This document shows, one piece after another, positions 19,530 through 31,699 of a stretch of DNA of 39,466 nucleotides. A model generated the notes under the pieces. That model worked only from the letters and a program-made list of their open reading frames with translations, ran no database searches and was not told the DNA's origin. The stretch lies in the NCBI GenBank assembly GCA_028456385.1, contig JALNQF010000369.1, positions 1-39,466 of the forward strand. The letters are read 5' to 3'. Positions within the stretch are counted from its first letter, which is position 1, and every line of letters starts with the position of its first letter. This DNA comes from Ophiosphaerella korrae (Eukaryota > Ascomycota > Dothideomycetes > Pleosporales > Phaeosphaeriaceae). A program made the translations under genes and the position numbers.

Positions 19530-20343
19530 AAATCTATAGTAGTATATAGACTTATATTTATAGATAAAAAAGGAATAGATAAAAAATAACCCTATATAGA
19601 CTTTAGAAAGATAAACGTAATTATAAATAAGAACTAATACCCCTTACTATAAATTAATAAGATATAAAATAAGCTACGAAGAGTATAAATCTTTACAAAA
19701 CTAGATATCTAGAACGTATATTACTAGATTAGAATTAAGAAAAGAGATAAATAGAAAACTATATTTAGAACGTAGTATAAACTATATAAATACCTAGTTA
19801 TACTATTTAGACTTATAAACGCACTAGTAGCATTTTAGGAAAGAATTAATATAGTACTAAGAAAGTACTTAAATATATTTATATTTATATACCTAGATAA
19901 TATCTTTATATTCTTAGAAATAGAAGAAGAATATATATAGTACGTATACAAAGTGCTAGAAAGGCTAGTAGAAAATAAACTATTTTTTAAGATAAGAAAG
20001 TGCAAATTCTATACAAAAGAAATAGACTTTCTAGGATTTATTATAGAACTAGGAAAAATTAGGATTAACTTAAACAAGATTAAAGTAATCTAAGAATAGC
20101 TAACACCTAGGAACCTACGAGAGATACAATAATTCTATAGACTAGCGAACTTCTATAGGAAATTAATAGTTAACTAGTTAGAGCTAATAGAGCTACTTAT
20201 AAACCTTATAAAGAAAGATACGCTATTTAAGTAGACTAAGGAATACGAAGAAGTATTTAACTAAATTAAGCAAAGATTTATAGAGAACCTAGTTATAAAG
20301 ATATATAACCTAGATCTACTAGTAATAATAAAAATAGACGTAT
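19530..20343 (+). pseudogene. Element C reverse transcriptase (RIP-mutated, interrupted)
   Basis: Recognisable blocks in order: YIDFRKINVIINKN, IFTKLDI (19690), a K-T-x-F block and YLVILF.LINA (former MPFGLTNAP), and the catalytic box YLDNIFIF at 19890-19913. YLDD has become YLDN. Element E inserted after about 20343, so the thumb and RNase H lie 13.9 kb away (from 34206). Confidence 0.85.
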
Positions 20344-20348
20344 CTAAT
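20344..20348. repeat. 5-bp target-site duplication of element E, left (CTAAT)
   Basis: Repeated at 34201-34205. Removing E and one copy rejoins the pol region of element C in phase. Confidence 0.85.
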
Positions 20349-20790
20349 TGTTAAGTCCTTAGAACTAGTAAGAGTAACGAGGGCAAGTAGGCTTCTATAA
20401 GATAGGCGAGGTTAATAAACAAGTTAGTTACTTAACTTAATTAATAGTTAGCTCTTATTAGAGTATTACGAGGTATATAAGTATTAATAAGTAGATAAGA
20501 ATCTAATTAAAGTATTAGTTATAATACTTTATTAAGATAAGAAGTAAAGAAGAGATTAAACACAATAGTCTATAAAGGTCTATTAACGTTCCTATATACT
20601 TACTATCTAGCGTTTATTCCTAAGCGCTTACTCTAGAGCGTTCGCTCTAGAGCGCTTATTCTAGAGCGTTTACTCTAGAGCGTTCGCTCTAGAGCGTTTA
20701 CTACTAAATAGTTACGTGTTTAGCTACGCTATATTGCCTAGCCTAATCGTGTACAATATAACAGCTTACCTACCGCTTAGTATTGTAATA
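20349..20790 (-). repeat. Element E 3' LTR (442 bp)
   Basis: It is the left-hand LTR and reads TGTTAAGTCC to ATTGTAATA on the plus strand. It keeps CG-containing repeat units better than its partner at 33759-34200. Confidence 0.88.
20631..20700. repeat. Five 14-bp palindromic tandem units in the E LTR
   Basis: Units such as CTCTAGAGCGTTCG each hold the palindrome CGCTCTAGAGCG or a variant. The same five-unit array is at 34041-34110 and, inverted, at about 39334-39403. Conserved number in three LTRs suggests function or strict inheritance. Confidence 0.85.
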
Positions 20791-20806
20791 CTATCCCCCT
20801 TTCTTA
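20791..20806 (-). promoter_or_regulatory. Polypurine tract of element E
   Basis: On the minus strand AAGAAAGGGGGATAG directly precedes the 3' LTR, the place for plus-strand DNA priming. It sets the direction of E. Confidence 0.75.
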
Positions 20807-20944
20807 CGCTAGGTCTATCCTTAGGCTTAGGCCTCTATTAGCTAGGTCTAGCTTATAAGCAGTTTGCCCTACTTTCTAGTTAAAAACTATCTTACTATAA
20901 TATTACCTCTATTATAGTCTTGTAAACTTTATCTCTTATTAAAA

Positions 20945-21394
20945 ATCTTTACTATAAACTATGTTTTAGAAATACTTTATTTATATTATTCTCTCTTAGG
21001 TATTCCTTGTTTTATTATACTAGATTCTACTCTAAAGTATACTAAGTGTACTTGTATAGGGTATCCTTGCATTAGTATAACCTAAGAGTTTCTTAATTAA
21101 ACTTATAAAAAGTTCTATAAAAAGGTTAATAATAATAAAAAACTTCTTACTATTATTATTACTTGTTTACTACGTAATAAGAAAATATTAAAATCTACTA
21201 AAGAGCGTGCTTACTATAAGGCCTTGTGCCTAGCGTTAGAGTTAGAGTAGGAAGGTAATAAGGTCTTAGCGCAAGTTCTTAACTATTCTACTACTACTAT
21301 TAATATTGCCTCCTCTCTTACTATCTAGTCTACTATTAGCTTATTAAATAAATTTGTTACGACTAAGGGCGCTTTATAGGCTCTATGTAGTTAG
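20945..21394 (+). pseudogene. Antisense CxxC/coiled-coil frame in element E
   Basis: Opposite to E's gag-pol and next to its 3' LTR, a plus frame reads LGIPCFIILDSTLKYTKCT, CIGYPCISIT, a stop, EFLN, a stop, then a long Lys/Leu-rich run (TYKKFYKKVNNNKKLL, CLLRNKKILKSTKERAYY, KALCLALELE) to TAG at 21392. Only about six stops in 130 codons, all TAG or TAA. Cys spacing is like that in C, D and F (CxxC plus flanking Cys) followed by a coiled-coil-like segment. Similar small Cys-rich proteins are familiar from fungal annotation without function; zinc binding is inferred. Confidence 0.55.
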
Positions 21395-21499
21395 GTTTAT
21401 TATAGAACTTTTTTCTACTAATATATCTATTATATCCTAGCTATAGCTTTGTACATCTTATATATCCTAGTATATTGTACTTATTTCTTACTTTCTTAA

Positions 21500-24400
21500 G
21501 TATCTACTAACAATTCTATAGATTAGCTTTAGGTTCCTATATATTTTTACTTACTAGGTAGCCTTTCTATTTTACTAGCTACTCCTAGAGAAACTATATA
21601 CTTTAGAAGGCGTCGCGTCCTATTTCTTAATATCCCTATAGGTCTTCGACTTTAAACTTGTTATTCTCCTCTTTCTAATATTAGAATTGTTACTATACTA
21701 GTATTTTTAGCTTAGCTAGTTCTAGTAGGCTTATATAGAACTTAGAGTATACCTTAGTATCTTTAGGTAGTTCTAGTGTTTTTATTACTAGCCTATTATC
21801 TTCTTTAACTAAAAATAGTCTAACTTTAATATAGTCTAGTCCTTTACTCGGTTACTTTATCTATAAATTCTTTATATAAAGATGCGCTTTATCTCTTTCT
21901 TTTAGCTAAGGTACTATTTTTTGTTTTTAATTAATATATAAAATACTTTATTTCTAAGCTTCTTCTAGTTTTTATCTTATCTCTTTATAGAGTTCTTGTA
22001 TATTTTTAACTCTAACTAATACTACCTCTATCTTAGGTCCTAGTAGTATTCTCTTAAACAAATTAGGGTGTATCCTATAGTTTACAAAATATAGTATTTT
22101 ACTTATTACTTCTAAGTACTTATTATTATATACTAATTGTACTATAGGTAATAGTAATACCTAATTATTCTACTTCTAATTACTATAAATCCTTAGGTAT
22201 ATTTTTAATATTCTATTAGTCTATTCTATCTATCTATCTATCTATAGATAATAGGCTATTAATAGCTTCTTTTTTATCTCTATTACTATAAGTAGCGTTA
22301 TCTAGTAATTAGATATAAAAAGCTTATCTCTATTACTAATAATACTCTTTAGTATCTTATATCTTTATATTAGTACGTCTAGTAGCACGTATCCTAGCTA
22401 ATCTACTATGTAGTTACTTTAGAATTTCTCTATCTTAGCGTATTTTATAAATTAGTCTACGATTACTATTATTATATTGTATCCTATTCCTATTACTAAG
22501 TCCTTTAACGTTAGTAGTCCTATAATAAAGTCTATTACAATATCTATTTATAGTTCTTCTAGTATCTTAATTACTTATATTTCTCTATAGGGTATATATA
22601 TCTTATACTTATTTTTTTAGTAATCTACGTATTTTTTAATAAACTACGTTACTTTCTCTTTTATTTTACTAAATCTATAATTTCTCTAGATTAGTTCTAT
22701 AGTTTATACAATCTCTAGGTACTTATATACTAGGTTATTATAGTATTATTATATAATTACTTCTTATAATTCTTCTAGAACTTTGTTTATAATCCTAACT
22801 AGGTTATTAATTTCTTATTCCTCTACTAGTCGTGTATTTAGTACTAGGTATCTTTATCTATTATCTTAGAGTATAGCTTCTTCTACTACTTATCTCCTTC
22901 CTATAATATTATATCTTTAGCTAAGCGCGTCTACTTAGCTATTTTCCTTACCTAGTACGTACTAGATCTTGAATTTGTACTATCCTAGTAGTTCTAACTA
23001 TTATATCTACTTATCCTTTAACTTCTTACTTGTTATAAAGTATATTAGGTTCTTATAATCTATCTTAATAATTACTTCTACTACGCTTTTAGCGTACGCT
23101 CTCTAATATTTAAGTGTATTAACTATTACAAGTAGCTCCTTATTATATACGTTATATCTTTCTTCTTATTCTATAAACTTCTCTAAATAGTATATAATTA
23201 GATACTATTTCCCTTTATACTCTTATAGCGCTATTACTCTATAAGCTAGATTAGATATATCTATCTTAATAACTAGGGTCTTGTTACTATAAAATTACTT
23301 TAGAACTAGTAGTATAGTATAAGCTTACTTAAGTTCTTTATAAGCTTGTTTTTACTCTACTCTCTATTCTTATATTATATCTTTCTTTGTAAGCTTTATA
23401 AGTAGTAGTACCTTTTTAGAAAATCTTTCTATAAAGTATTAGTTAAAGTTAATAAATCCTAGGAATAATTGTACGTCCTTAACTATCTTAGGTTCTTTCT
23501 ATTCCTCTACTACTTTAATCTTTTCTTAGCTTATCTTAACTTTGTTAATACCTATTATATATCCTAGAAACTCTACTTTTATCTTATACTATTTGTACTT
23601 CTCTAGCTTTAGTTGTAGGTTGTATTAGCCTAAGCACTATAGTACTATTATTACTTACTCTACGTGCTCGCCTTCTTTTTTAGAATATATTAGTATATCG
23701 TCTAGGTACGCTATAATAAACTTGTCTAAGTATTCTTGTAATATATTATTAATTAGTCTTTAGAACGTTACTAGTATATTTATTAGTCTAAAGAGTATTA
23801 CTATATACTTATAATATCTATAGCGTGTTTAGAACGCTATCTTCTACTCTTTACCTACTTTAATTTGTATTAAGTAGTATCTATCCTTTAGGTCTAGCTT
23901 TATAAAAATCTTAGCTTAGCTTAGCTTATCTTAGAGTTTATCTATATTTAGTAGTAAGTATTAGTCCTTTACTATAATATTGTTTAGTTTTTAGTAGTCT
24001 ACGTATATCTTTAGTAGTCTCTTCTTCTTTAGTATAAAGAGAATTAGAAATCCTACTAATAATAAGGATTCTTGTATATATCCTTTCTTTAGGTCTCTAT
24101 TTAGTCTTTCTTAGAGTATTACTAATTTACTCTCTATTAATTAGTAAATAGGCCTAAAAGGTAGCTCTTTTCCTTCCTATAACTTAATTATATAGTCCTA
24201 GGGTTAGTACTTAGGTAATGCTAGTGCATCTATCTCTTCTACGAATAAGTAGCTAAATTTCTTGTATTATTCTAGGATCTTAGGAGTTACGCGTTACTCC
24301 TCTACTCTTACTTCTTAGCCTAGCGCCCTACTAGTACTTATAGAGGTACTTATTCTCTCTTAATAAGTTACTATTAAAGCTACTATCTTATATAGTACCT

Positions 24401-24671
24401 TCTTATCTACTATTAAATACTACTAATATATAAGCTTAGATCTACGTACGTCTTTATAGTTATTAAATAAGAAGTTCTAGTTTTTCTAATTAACTCTAGG
24501 ATTAAACTCTTATAGCTATAAGAGTCCTAGTATAACGTCTTTATTAGCTAAAACTAATACGTCTAGAGTAATCCTTATACTATATCCTTAAATAATAATC
24601 TCTATAGTTACTTTGTCGCTAACTATTAAGTTTCTTAGTATTAGTTATCTATTCGCAATATAGATTAGATA
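21500..24671 (-). pseudogene. Element E pol: protease end, reverse transcriptase, RNase H, integrase
   Basis: On the minus strand: protease tail DVILGLLWL near 24540-24500; reverse transcriptase with an intact catalytic box YLDDILIYS at 23707-23682; RNase H about 23400-22900; integrase with AYYL.IDR.IDRID near 22260-22220, matching AYH.ETDGQTERVN. The position usually held by the catalytic Glu reads Asp. A CTAT run at 22222-22247 overlaps this block. Stops are frequent. YLDD survived because it has no CpA or TpG site in the mutated context. Confidence 0.8.
24667..24671. repeat. 5-bp target-site duplication of element D, left (AGATA)
   Basis: Repeated at 31695-31699. D sits inside the protease region of E. 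Confidence 0.85.
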
Positions 24672-25101
24672 TGTTAACGGCTTACTAGGGTTAACTTCCT
24701 AATAGCCTAAATAGGTGTTAGTAGATTGTAAAGTAATAGTAAAAGCTCGTATTATAATCTATAATAGACTATAAATAATAGAAGATGTTTTGCAACTATC
24801 TTTATATTATCGCTTGTAGTTAATAATTAAATTGCTAATACTATCTTAATAATGCGCGTTGCTACTAACTATATACTTATCCTAATCTATTAATCTATTA
24901 CTACTAAGAATAATAGATCGCAGATTACTTTAATCTATAATCTATTAACGCTAAGAGTCTATAGATTATAGATTACCTTAGGTGTCCTAATTATATGTAG
25001 TTTCCTAATCGAGTTTATATTCTTTGTATTTGTAAGAACTTAATCCTTTAGTTATAGAGCTAATTAGTTCTATCTATATTTCTTTTGTTACTATCGTAAC
25101 A
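24672..25101 (-). repeat. Element D 3' LTR (430 bp)
   Basis: Minus-strand start TGTTACGATAGTAACAAAAG. It shares its first about 45 bases with the C LTR and the AGCCTATT-type end with C. Confidence 0.88.
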
Positions 25102-25119
25102 CTATCTCCTCTTCTAAGT
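25102..25119 (-). promoter_or_regulatory. Polypurine tract of element D
   Basis: Minus strand CTTAGAAGAGGAGATAG lies directly before the 3' LTR. C has AGAAGAGAGAATAG and F AAAAGGAGAGAATAG at the same place. Confidence 0.75.
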
Positions 25120-25245
25120 AAGTCTTCGTTTATCTATCCTAGAGCTAAGGTTATTAACCTACTTTCTTTGTTAATTTCTAGTTCCTTATTACTCCTTATA
25201 GTTGCCTCTTCTACACGTTATTAATATCTTCTTACTAATCGCGTA

Positions 25246-25800
25246 TTGCGTAATAGTATTAAAATATTTCTTTGTTCTTATTATACTTTATCTAAGTTAA
25301 ATCCTAAGTACTCTCTTTATATAGTTTCTATAAATAATAGTAGAGCTTATAAGGCGTGTATCTATGTAAACGTTTATAGTTCCTATAACGTGTTTAGTAT
25401 TTCTCTTATAGAGTGTATATTTATTATACTTATTCTTGTATCTAGGCTTAATAATAATAGGGAGAGCTATTAACTAGGCTTAAGAGAAATTACTATCTTA
25501 AATTATAGAGGCTAAAGCTAAGCGTAAGTAGATCTAGGAGCTTGCGTAGAGTAAGCTAGTAGAGAATTAAGCTTGTCTCTCTTGTCTTTATAAGATAAAG
25601 GCGCTAAATAATAAAAAATTAGCTATATAGTTAGTAGCTCTAGAAGCTAAGCTAGACTTAGATAAAGTATTTAGTGTTGCTATAGTAGGTCCTACGTTAG
25701 GCGCTCTTATCGCCTCTCTATTTAGCGATAGTAATATTAGTTCTCTTAGTTTACTACTAGGCGTTCTAGAGGGTTTTAACTTTAGAAGTCCTCTAGTTTC
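25246..25800 (+). pseudogene. Antisense CxxC/coiled-coil frame in element D
   Basis: The plus strand, opposite to D's gag-pol, has an open 75-codon frame from ATG 25246. It reads NSIKIFLCSYYTLSKLNPKY and later NNSRAYKACIY, matching CxxC...SxxCxxC in C and F with Tyr in some Cys places. After the stop at 25471-25473, protein-like sequence goes on in the next frame: EAKAKRK, KLVEN, KIKALNNKKLA, LVALEAKLDLDKVF, ASLFSDSNISSLSLLLGVL. The same frame step occurs in C and F near GAGAGCTATTAA, so it may be an intron, a second frame or a frameshift. Antisense position between chromodomain and 3' LTR is shared by all. Function unknown. Confidence 0.55.
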
Positions 25801-28800
25801 TTAGAGTAGTTAAGATTGTCCTCTAGTTCCTATATTTCTTCCTATAGTTATCCTTTTCTGTCTATACCTATCTATTTTACTAGATAGTAGTTCTTGCTAT
25901 TATAGAACTAGTATACTAGGATTTCTTTAACTTCTTATTTTTCTTGTTCTCTATACGTATCTACTTTATACACTAGTAGTTTTACGTTTTGTAGTACTAT
26001 CTTAAGTAGTACTACGTAGAAGGTTAAGTATATCCTTATTTTGTTTAGTAGCTTTAGTTTAAATATAACTAGCGTAACTTCTTTCTTAATTTAGTATAGT
26101 CTTATCTTAACGTAGTCTAATTTTAAGCTTAGTCTCTTGCTCTTAATATTTTTCTATACTAACTATACTTTTTCTCTCTTTTTAAATTAAGGTCTCTCTT
26201 TATATTTCTTGTTATAGTACTTTACTATTTAATTATATAGGAATTCTATATCTTGTCTTAATTACTTGTGTATATCTTTAAGTCTATTAGTAAAGTTTTC
26301 TCCTCTTAGAGACTAAGATATCTTTAGTCTTAGTATTCTATATATACTAGAGTTAAATCTATAGTTTATAAAGAAAGGTAATACTCTTGTTATTTTATTC
26401 TTTGCGCTGTTGTATACTAACTATACTATAGGTAGTAACTATACCTAATTGTTCTAGTTATAGTTAAGGTAGTATCTTAGGTACTATTCTACTGTTTAGT
26501 TTATTCTTTCTAATTGTCTATCTATTTGTAGGTAGTATGTAGTAGATATTATATATTTAATTCCTAATTGTACTGTTATTATTCCCTATAGTTTTAATAT
26601 AAATCTTACGTCTCTATCTATAATAATCTTATCTAGTAGTCTGTATTAGCTAATTACAGTTCCTAGAACCTAGTATACTACGACTTCTATTCTACTTTTC
26701 TCTTTATATAGTCTAAAGTATAAGTACTTTATAAGTTTATTTACTATTGTTAGGATTTTATTGTACTTAACTCTTAATATTAAGTCTTTTAACTTAGGTA
26801 GTTTTGTAATAAAATCTATTGTAATAACTTTCTATAGTTGTTTTAGTACTTCTACTAGTTGTAGCTTCTTATATAGTACGTGCCTACTATACTTATTTTT
26901 TTAGTATTCTATATAATCTCGTAGTACTTCTATTACTAGTTGTCTTGCTCTTAGGATATAGTAATCTCTTAGTAGTCTATCTAGTGTTTTGTTAATTCCT
27001 TAATATTTATATACTAGTAGTTTATAGAACTGTTGTATAAATTCTCTTTGTATTTTTCCTAGAATATACGTTCTTCTATAGGCTTTTGCGAGACTTTCTT
27101 TAATCTTAAGTTTCTTTATCTCTTTAGGGGCTTTTCTTGTTTCTTTCTAAATCTATTCGTCTAGCTCGCTACTTTTTCTTTTAAGTGTTGCGGCTATTTT
27201 AGGTGTATTTAGGACTAAATATCCTTCTTTGTTTTTAACTAGAACTATACTAGTAGTGCTTACTTCTTTCTATAAGTCTAGTCTTTTACTAAAGGCGTCT
27301 ATAAATTAGTTATCTTTCTCTTTTATATATATAATTTCTATATTAAATATTAATAGGAATTCCTACTATCTTGTATATTATTATATTAGTTCTTTGTTTA
27401 GTATAAATCCTATAAGATTCCTATAGTCTATATAGACCTTTGTTTAGTATTTTACTCTTTATAGGTATACTCTCTATTATTTAAATACTTTATAGATTAC
27501 TAGTATCTCTTTGTTATAAATTAGATAGTTAAGCTCTACTAGCTTTATTTTCTTAGAGAAGTATTTAACTAAATATTCTTTCTTAGTCTTTAGGTCTTCT
27601 TGTATTAGTACTATTCTATAGACTAAATTAGATGCGTCTGTTTTTACTATTACTAGTAGGTCTAGGTTATATATTCTAATAACTAGGTTTTCTATAAACT
27701 TCTTTTTAATCTTCTTAAATACTTTATTATATTCCTTTATCTATTTAAATAGTATATCCTTTTTTATAAGCCTTGTTATTAGTTCTATATCTTTAGACTA
27801 TCTTACTATTAACTTTTTGTAAAAGTTAGCTAGGCTATAAAATTGTTGTACTTCCTTTAGGTTCTTTAGTATTAGCTATTTGTTAATTAATCTAATTTTT
27901 TCTAGATTAATCTTGATTTTTCCTAGTTTGATAATAAATCTAAGGAAGTCTATTTCCTTTATATAGAATTTATATTTTCTTATTTTAAAGAATAGTTTAC
28001 TTTCTACTAGTTTTTCTAGCACTTTGTGTATATGCTGCACGTGTTCTTCTTCTATTTCTAAGAATATAAGGATATTATCTAGGTATATAAATGTAAATAT
28101 ATCTAAGTACTCTCTTAGTACTATATTTATTCTTTCTTAGAAGGCTACTAGTGCGTTTGTTAAGCTAAAGGGTATAACTAGGTATTTATATAGTCTATAT
28201 TATGTTCTAAACGCTATTTTCTATTTATTACTTTTCTTAATTCTAATCTAGTAGTAGGTGTTCTAGATGTCTAGTTTTGTAAAGATTCTTGCTTTCTATA
28301 GTTTGTCTTGTATTACGTCTATTTGTAGTAAGAGATATTAGTTCTTATTTATAATTGCGTTAGTTTTTCTAAAGTCTATGTAAGGTCTTTTATTACTTAT
28401 TTTCTTTTTATCTATAAATATAAGTTTGTATACTACTAAAGACTTAGATTCCTATATCTATCCTTTCTTTAGTGCGTTTTTAATAAACGTTTGTTTAATC
28501 TTAGATTCTTCTTTTGTTTTTTTATAAACTAGGCTCTATCCTACGTCTTTATCTTCTTTTAGATCTATTGCTAAATCCTATAGTTAATATTCTAGGAGGT
28601 AATCTTTAGGTTCTATAAGCTATTTTTCCTATTTCTTATATTCTTCTAGGAATTCTCCTTTGTATGTAGCTATGTTGGCTTTTAATATTTCTTTTTTAGG
28701 GTAGCTAATTTTCTCTATTCTCTAATTAATTCTTAGGTTAGTTATTTATAACTATAGTATTCCTAGTATTATATCTTATTTGTTATTAATTGTTGTTATA

Positions 28801-31150
28801 TCTATAACTATATTCTTAATTGTTATCTCTTTTAGTTCTAGCGTAGAGGGTGTTGTCTCGAACCTTATAGGTTCCTAGAATAGTTTTCCTTTAATCGTAC
28901 TTAGTTGTCGAGGGTACTTCTTTGTAGTATAAGTTATTCCTTAGTTTTCTACAAACTTCTTTAATATAAAGTTTCTTGTAGCTCTACTATTAATTATTAA
29001 TTATACTTTCTTTCTTTAATAAGTGCTTATCTTTGTAATATATAGGCTTCTTATACCTTCTAGCCTTTCTTGCTTTAGTATTTTTGTAAATTATTTGTCT
29101 TCTTAGGGCTATAGCCCTATTTTAAGTTTATATTCTTTATATTTTAGATATTTGTTATACTTGCATTTGTACTATAGTCTTCCTTAGACGTATTTCTTAG
29201 GTAGTTTTAGTCTTAGCCTTATTGCTACGTAACTTTCTTTAGGTATTATTTCTTATCCTTAGATATTTTCTACTAGAATTACTCTTATATAGTTGTAGCC
29301 TCTTTTTCTTGTAGGCTATACTTTATTATTTGCTTTAGGGTTTCTATATTATATAATTCTTCTCTAGGTATAATATCTATAATGCTTTAAAATAAGCTAG
29401 ATGTTTTAGGTTTATTATTTTATTATCCCCTTCCTAGTAACTATCTATTTTAGGTCTTGTATTTATTAGGATATAGTATACTATTAGTACTTGTAGTGTA
29501 TAGGCTTTGTTAATCTATTGCGTTTTTCTTATAAGGAACTACTATTCCTTTTATATAGGTATTCTTCCTACTATAACTATATATTACTTTATCTATTCTT
29601 AAAATAGTGTAAACTTTATTTTTTTAGGATTGCGTTCTTTCTAGTCTTTGTACGCTTCTTCTATACTTATAACTAGTAAGTATTTCTAAACAAATTTCTA
29701 TTCTTTATTTCGTTCCTCTATATTTATTGTTGTATAGCTATTATAGCTATATATATCTAGCTAGGCGTACTCTATACCTCTTATACTAACCTATCTTTTA
29801 CTTTCTTGTAGTCTTTTAGAGGAAGCTGTAGTAGTTTCTTTATCTAGTTCTAGTCCTTTAGCCTAGATTAATAGGGTCTAGGGCTCTTCCCTTTCTAAGT
29901 CTTCTATTAGTAAGTCTATTACATGCGCTATTTCTTCTAGCTATACTTTTGTTTTTTCTTTTGTTGCTACTACTCTATTCTTTTATAGGAACTATCCTAC
30001 TCTCTATTTACTAAAAAGATATATATAGTAGTTATCTTTGTAATAAAAGGTCTAATAGAGTATTACGTATTATATTTCTTTACTCCTAGCTACCTTTTCT
30101 TAAGGTTTAGCCTATACTTGTAGTATTTCTTTCTTTTTCTCTATTATCTTTAACTAAGTTTTCTTGTCTTTTTTGTAGTCTTTACTTTTATATTCCTTTA
30201 TATAGTGTCCTAGTTTCCTATATTTATAATATGCTGTATCCTTTTTCTTCTTTAATTAGTAGTTTTTCGCGTAGTAGCTTTTCTTACTATAGTTAAAACA
30301 CGTAAAGTCTTTGTTCTTCTTTCTCCTTCTATCTTTATTTACGTTAAGGATTATAGGGTCTCTAGTATCCTAGTTTCTAGTTTAGCTACTATACTTGTTC
30401 TTTTTCTATTCTTAAAGGTCGTTATTAATTTAGATTACCTATTATTTTAGGGCTTCTAGTGTCCTAGGTTTCTCTATATATATTATTTCGTATCGAATTT
30501 TTGCGTTTAGCCCTTGTTTAAATCGCGATATAAGGGCTAATTTGTTCTATTCTATATTTTAACTTAGTTATTTAAATTATAATACGTATTCTAGAACACT
30601 CTTATTCTATATAAGCCTTTTAAGTTTCTCTTTAGCTTGTTAGGTAATATCTATATCCTTAAATACTACTCTTATTTGTTTAGTAAAGTATTTATAACTT
30701 CTAAAAATAGCTCTAGTTTTATCCTTTTAGGTTATTAGAGAATACGTCGTGTAGTCTATCTAGTAGGGCTTATACTATCTTATTGCGTCTTCTTTGAGGT
30801 GTAGTCTAATATATATTACTTTCTTTTCTTCTGTATTAAAGTATAGTACTTGTATATCTATCTAAAGTTGTGCTAACGCTATAAAGGGTCTTAATTTCTC
30901 CTTTATTCTATTAAACTTTTTAAGAACGGGTATCTTAGGTAGTTTCTTTATTGTACTTATTTCTAGTTGTTAGGTAATTAGCTCTATCTAGTTCTAGCCT
31001 TTAATAATAGCTTTGATTTATACTTTGTTCTATTTTAAGTAATCTTGTAGTTCCTTGTTCTACATTTCTAATGCTTTAATTACTATCTTTATATCTTCTT
31101 TATTATTAATTAGTTTATTTATATAATCCTTAATTATTTCCTATATAGTA
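25790..31150 (-). pseudogene. Element D gag-pol with chromodomain (RIP-mutated)
   Basis: Two CCHC knuckles stand at 30300-30259 (CFNYSKKSYYAKNY) and 30231-30190 (YYKYRKLGHYIKEY), 9 codons apart in the same frame, several Cys now Tyr. Protease LIINSRATRNFIL near 29003-28965 has Asp-to-Asn and Gly-to-Arg. Reverse transcriptase box YLDNILIF is at 28085-28062. RNase H follows at 27650-27300. Integrase (27240-26240) keeps its three acidic residues in IDFITKLPK, IIIDRDVRF and DRQLERIN. The chromodomain (about 25930-25790) reads VKEILVY.FYNSKNYYLVK.IGIDRKG, Trp sites now TAG. Chromodomains direct such elements to marked chromatin. Confidence 0.85.
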
Positions 31151-31263
31151 CTATCTAACTTATAACTACTCCTAGGGGCTTTACTTGTTAAACTTTCTAC
31201 TATTATGTTAGCTAGACTGTACGCTACTTATACTTTACTTCTCGCAATAACTAAATTAGTAAG

Positions 31264-31694
31264 GTGTTAATAGCTTACTAGGGTCGACTTCCTAATAGCC
31301 TAAATAGGTATTAGTAGATTGTAAGGTAATAGTAAAAGCTTGTGTTGTAATCTATAATAGACTATAAATAATAGAAGATATTTTGTAACTATCTTTATAT
31401 TGTCGCTTGTAGTTAATAATTAAATTACTAATACTATTTTAATAATGCGCGTCGCTACTAACTATATACTTGTCTTAATCTGTTAATCTGTTACTACTAA
31501 GAACAATAGATCGCAGATTACCTTAATCTATAATCTATTAACGCCAAGAGTCTATAGATTATAGATTACTCTAGGTGTCCTAATTATGTGTAGTTTCCTA
31601 ATCAAGTTCGTATTCTTTGTATTCGTAAGAACTCGATCCTTTAGTTGTAGAGCTAATTAGTTCTATCTGTATTTCTCTTGTTACTATCGTAACA
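31264..31694 (-). repeat. Element D 5' LTR (431 bp)
   Basis: Pairs with 24672-25101. Differences are mainly transitions, in both directions between the two copies. Confidence 0.88.
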
Positions 31695-31699
31695 AGATA
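31695..31699. repeat. 5-bp target-site duplication of element D, right (AGATA)
   Basis: Matches 24667-24671; E protease sequence resumes after it. Confidence 0.85.

Larger units (their letters stand above)
24672..31694 (-). mobile_element. Element D: Ty3/gypsy chromovirus on the minus strand, 7.0 kb
   Basis: LTRs 24672-25101 and 31264-31694, perfect AGATA duplication, polypurine tract beside the left LTR. Full internal order on the minus strand: gag with two zinc knuckles, protease, reverse transcriptase, RNase H, integrase, chromodomain, 3' antisense frame. It is uninterrupted and the youngest insertion in the nest, but RIP stops run through all parts. Confidence 0.9.

Noticed and set aside
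20631..20700. CRISPR-like array
   Set aside because: The units are contiguous 14-bp tandem repeats without spacers, in an LTR of a eukaryotic retroelement.
22222..22247. CTAT microsatellite as an independent feature
   Set aside because: It is the mutated integrase block of element E (ETDGQTDR-like on the minus strand), so the repeat comes from codons and RIP.
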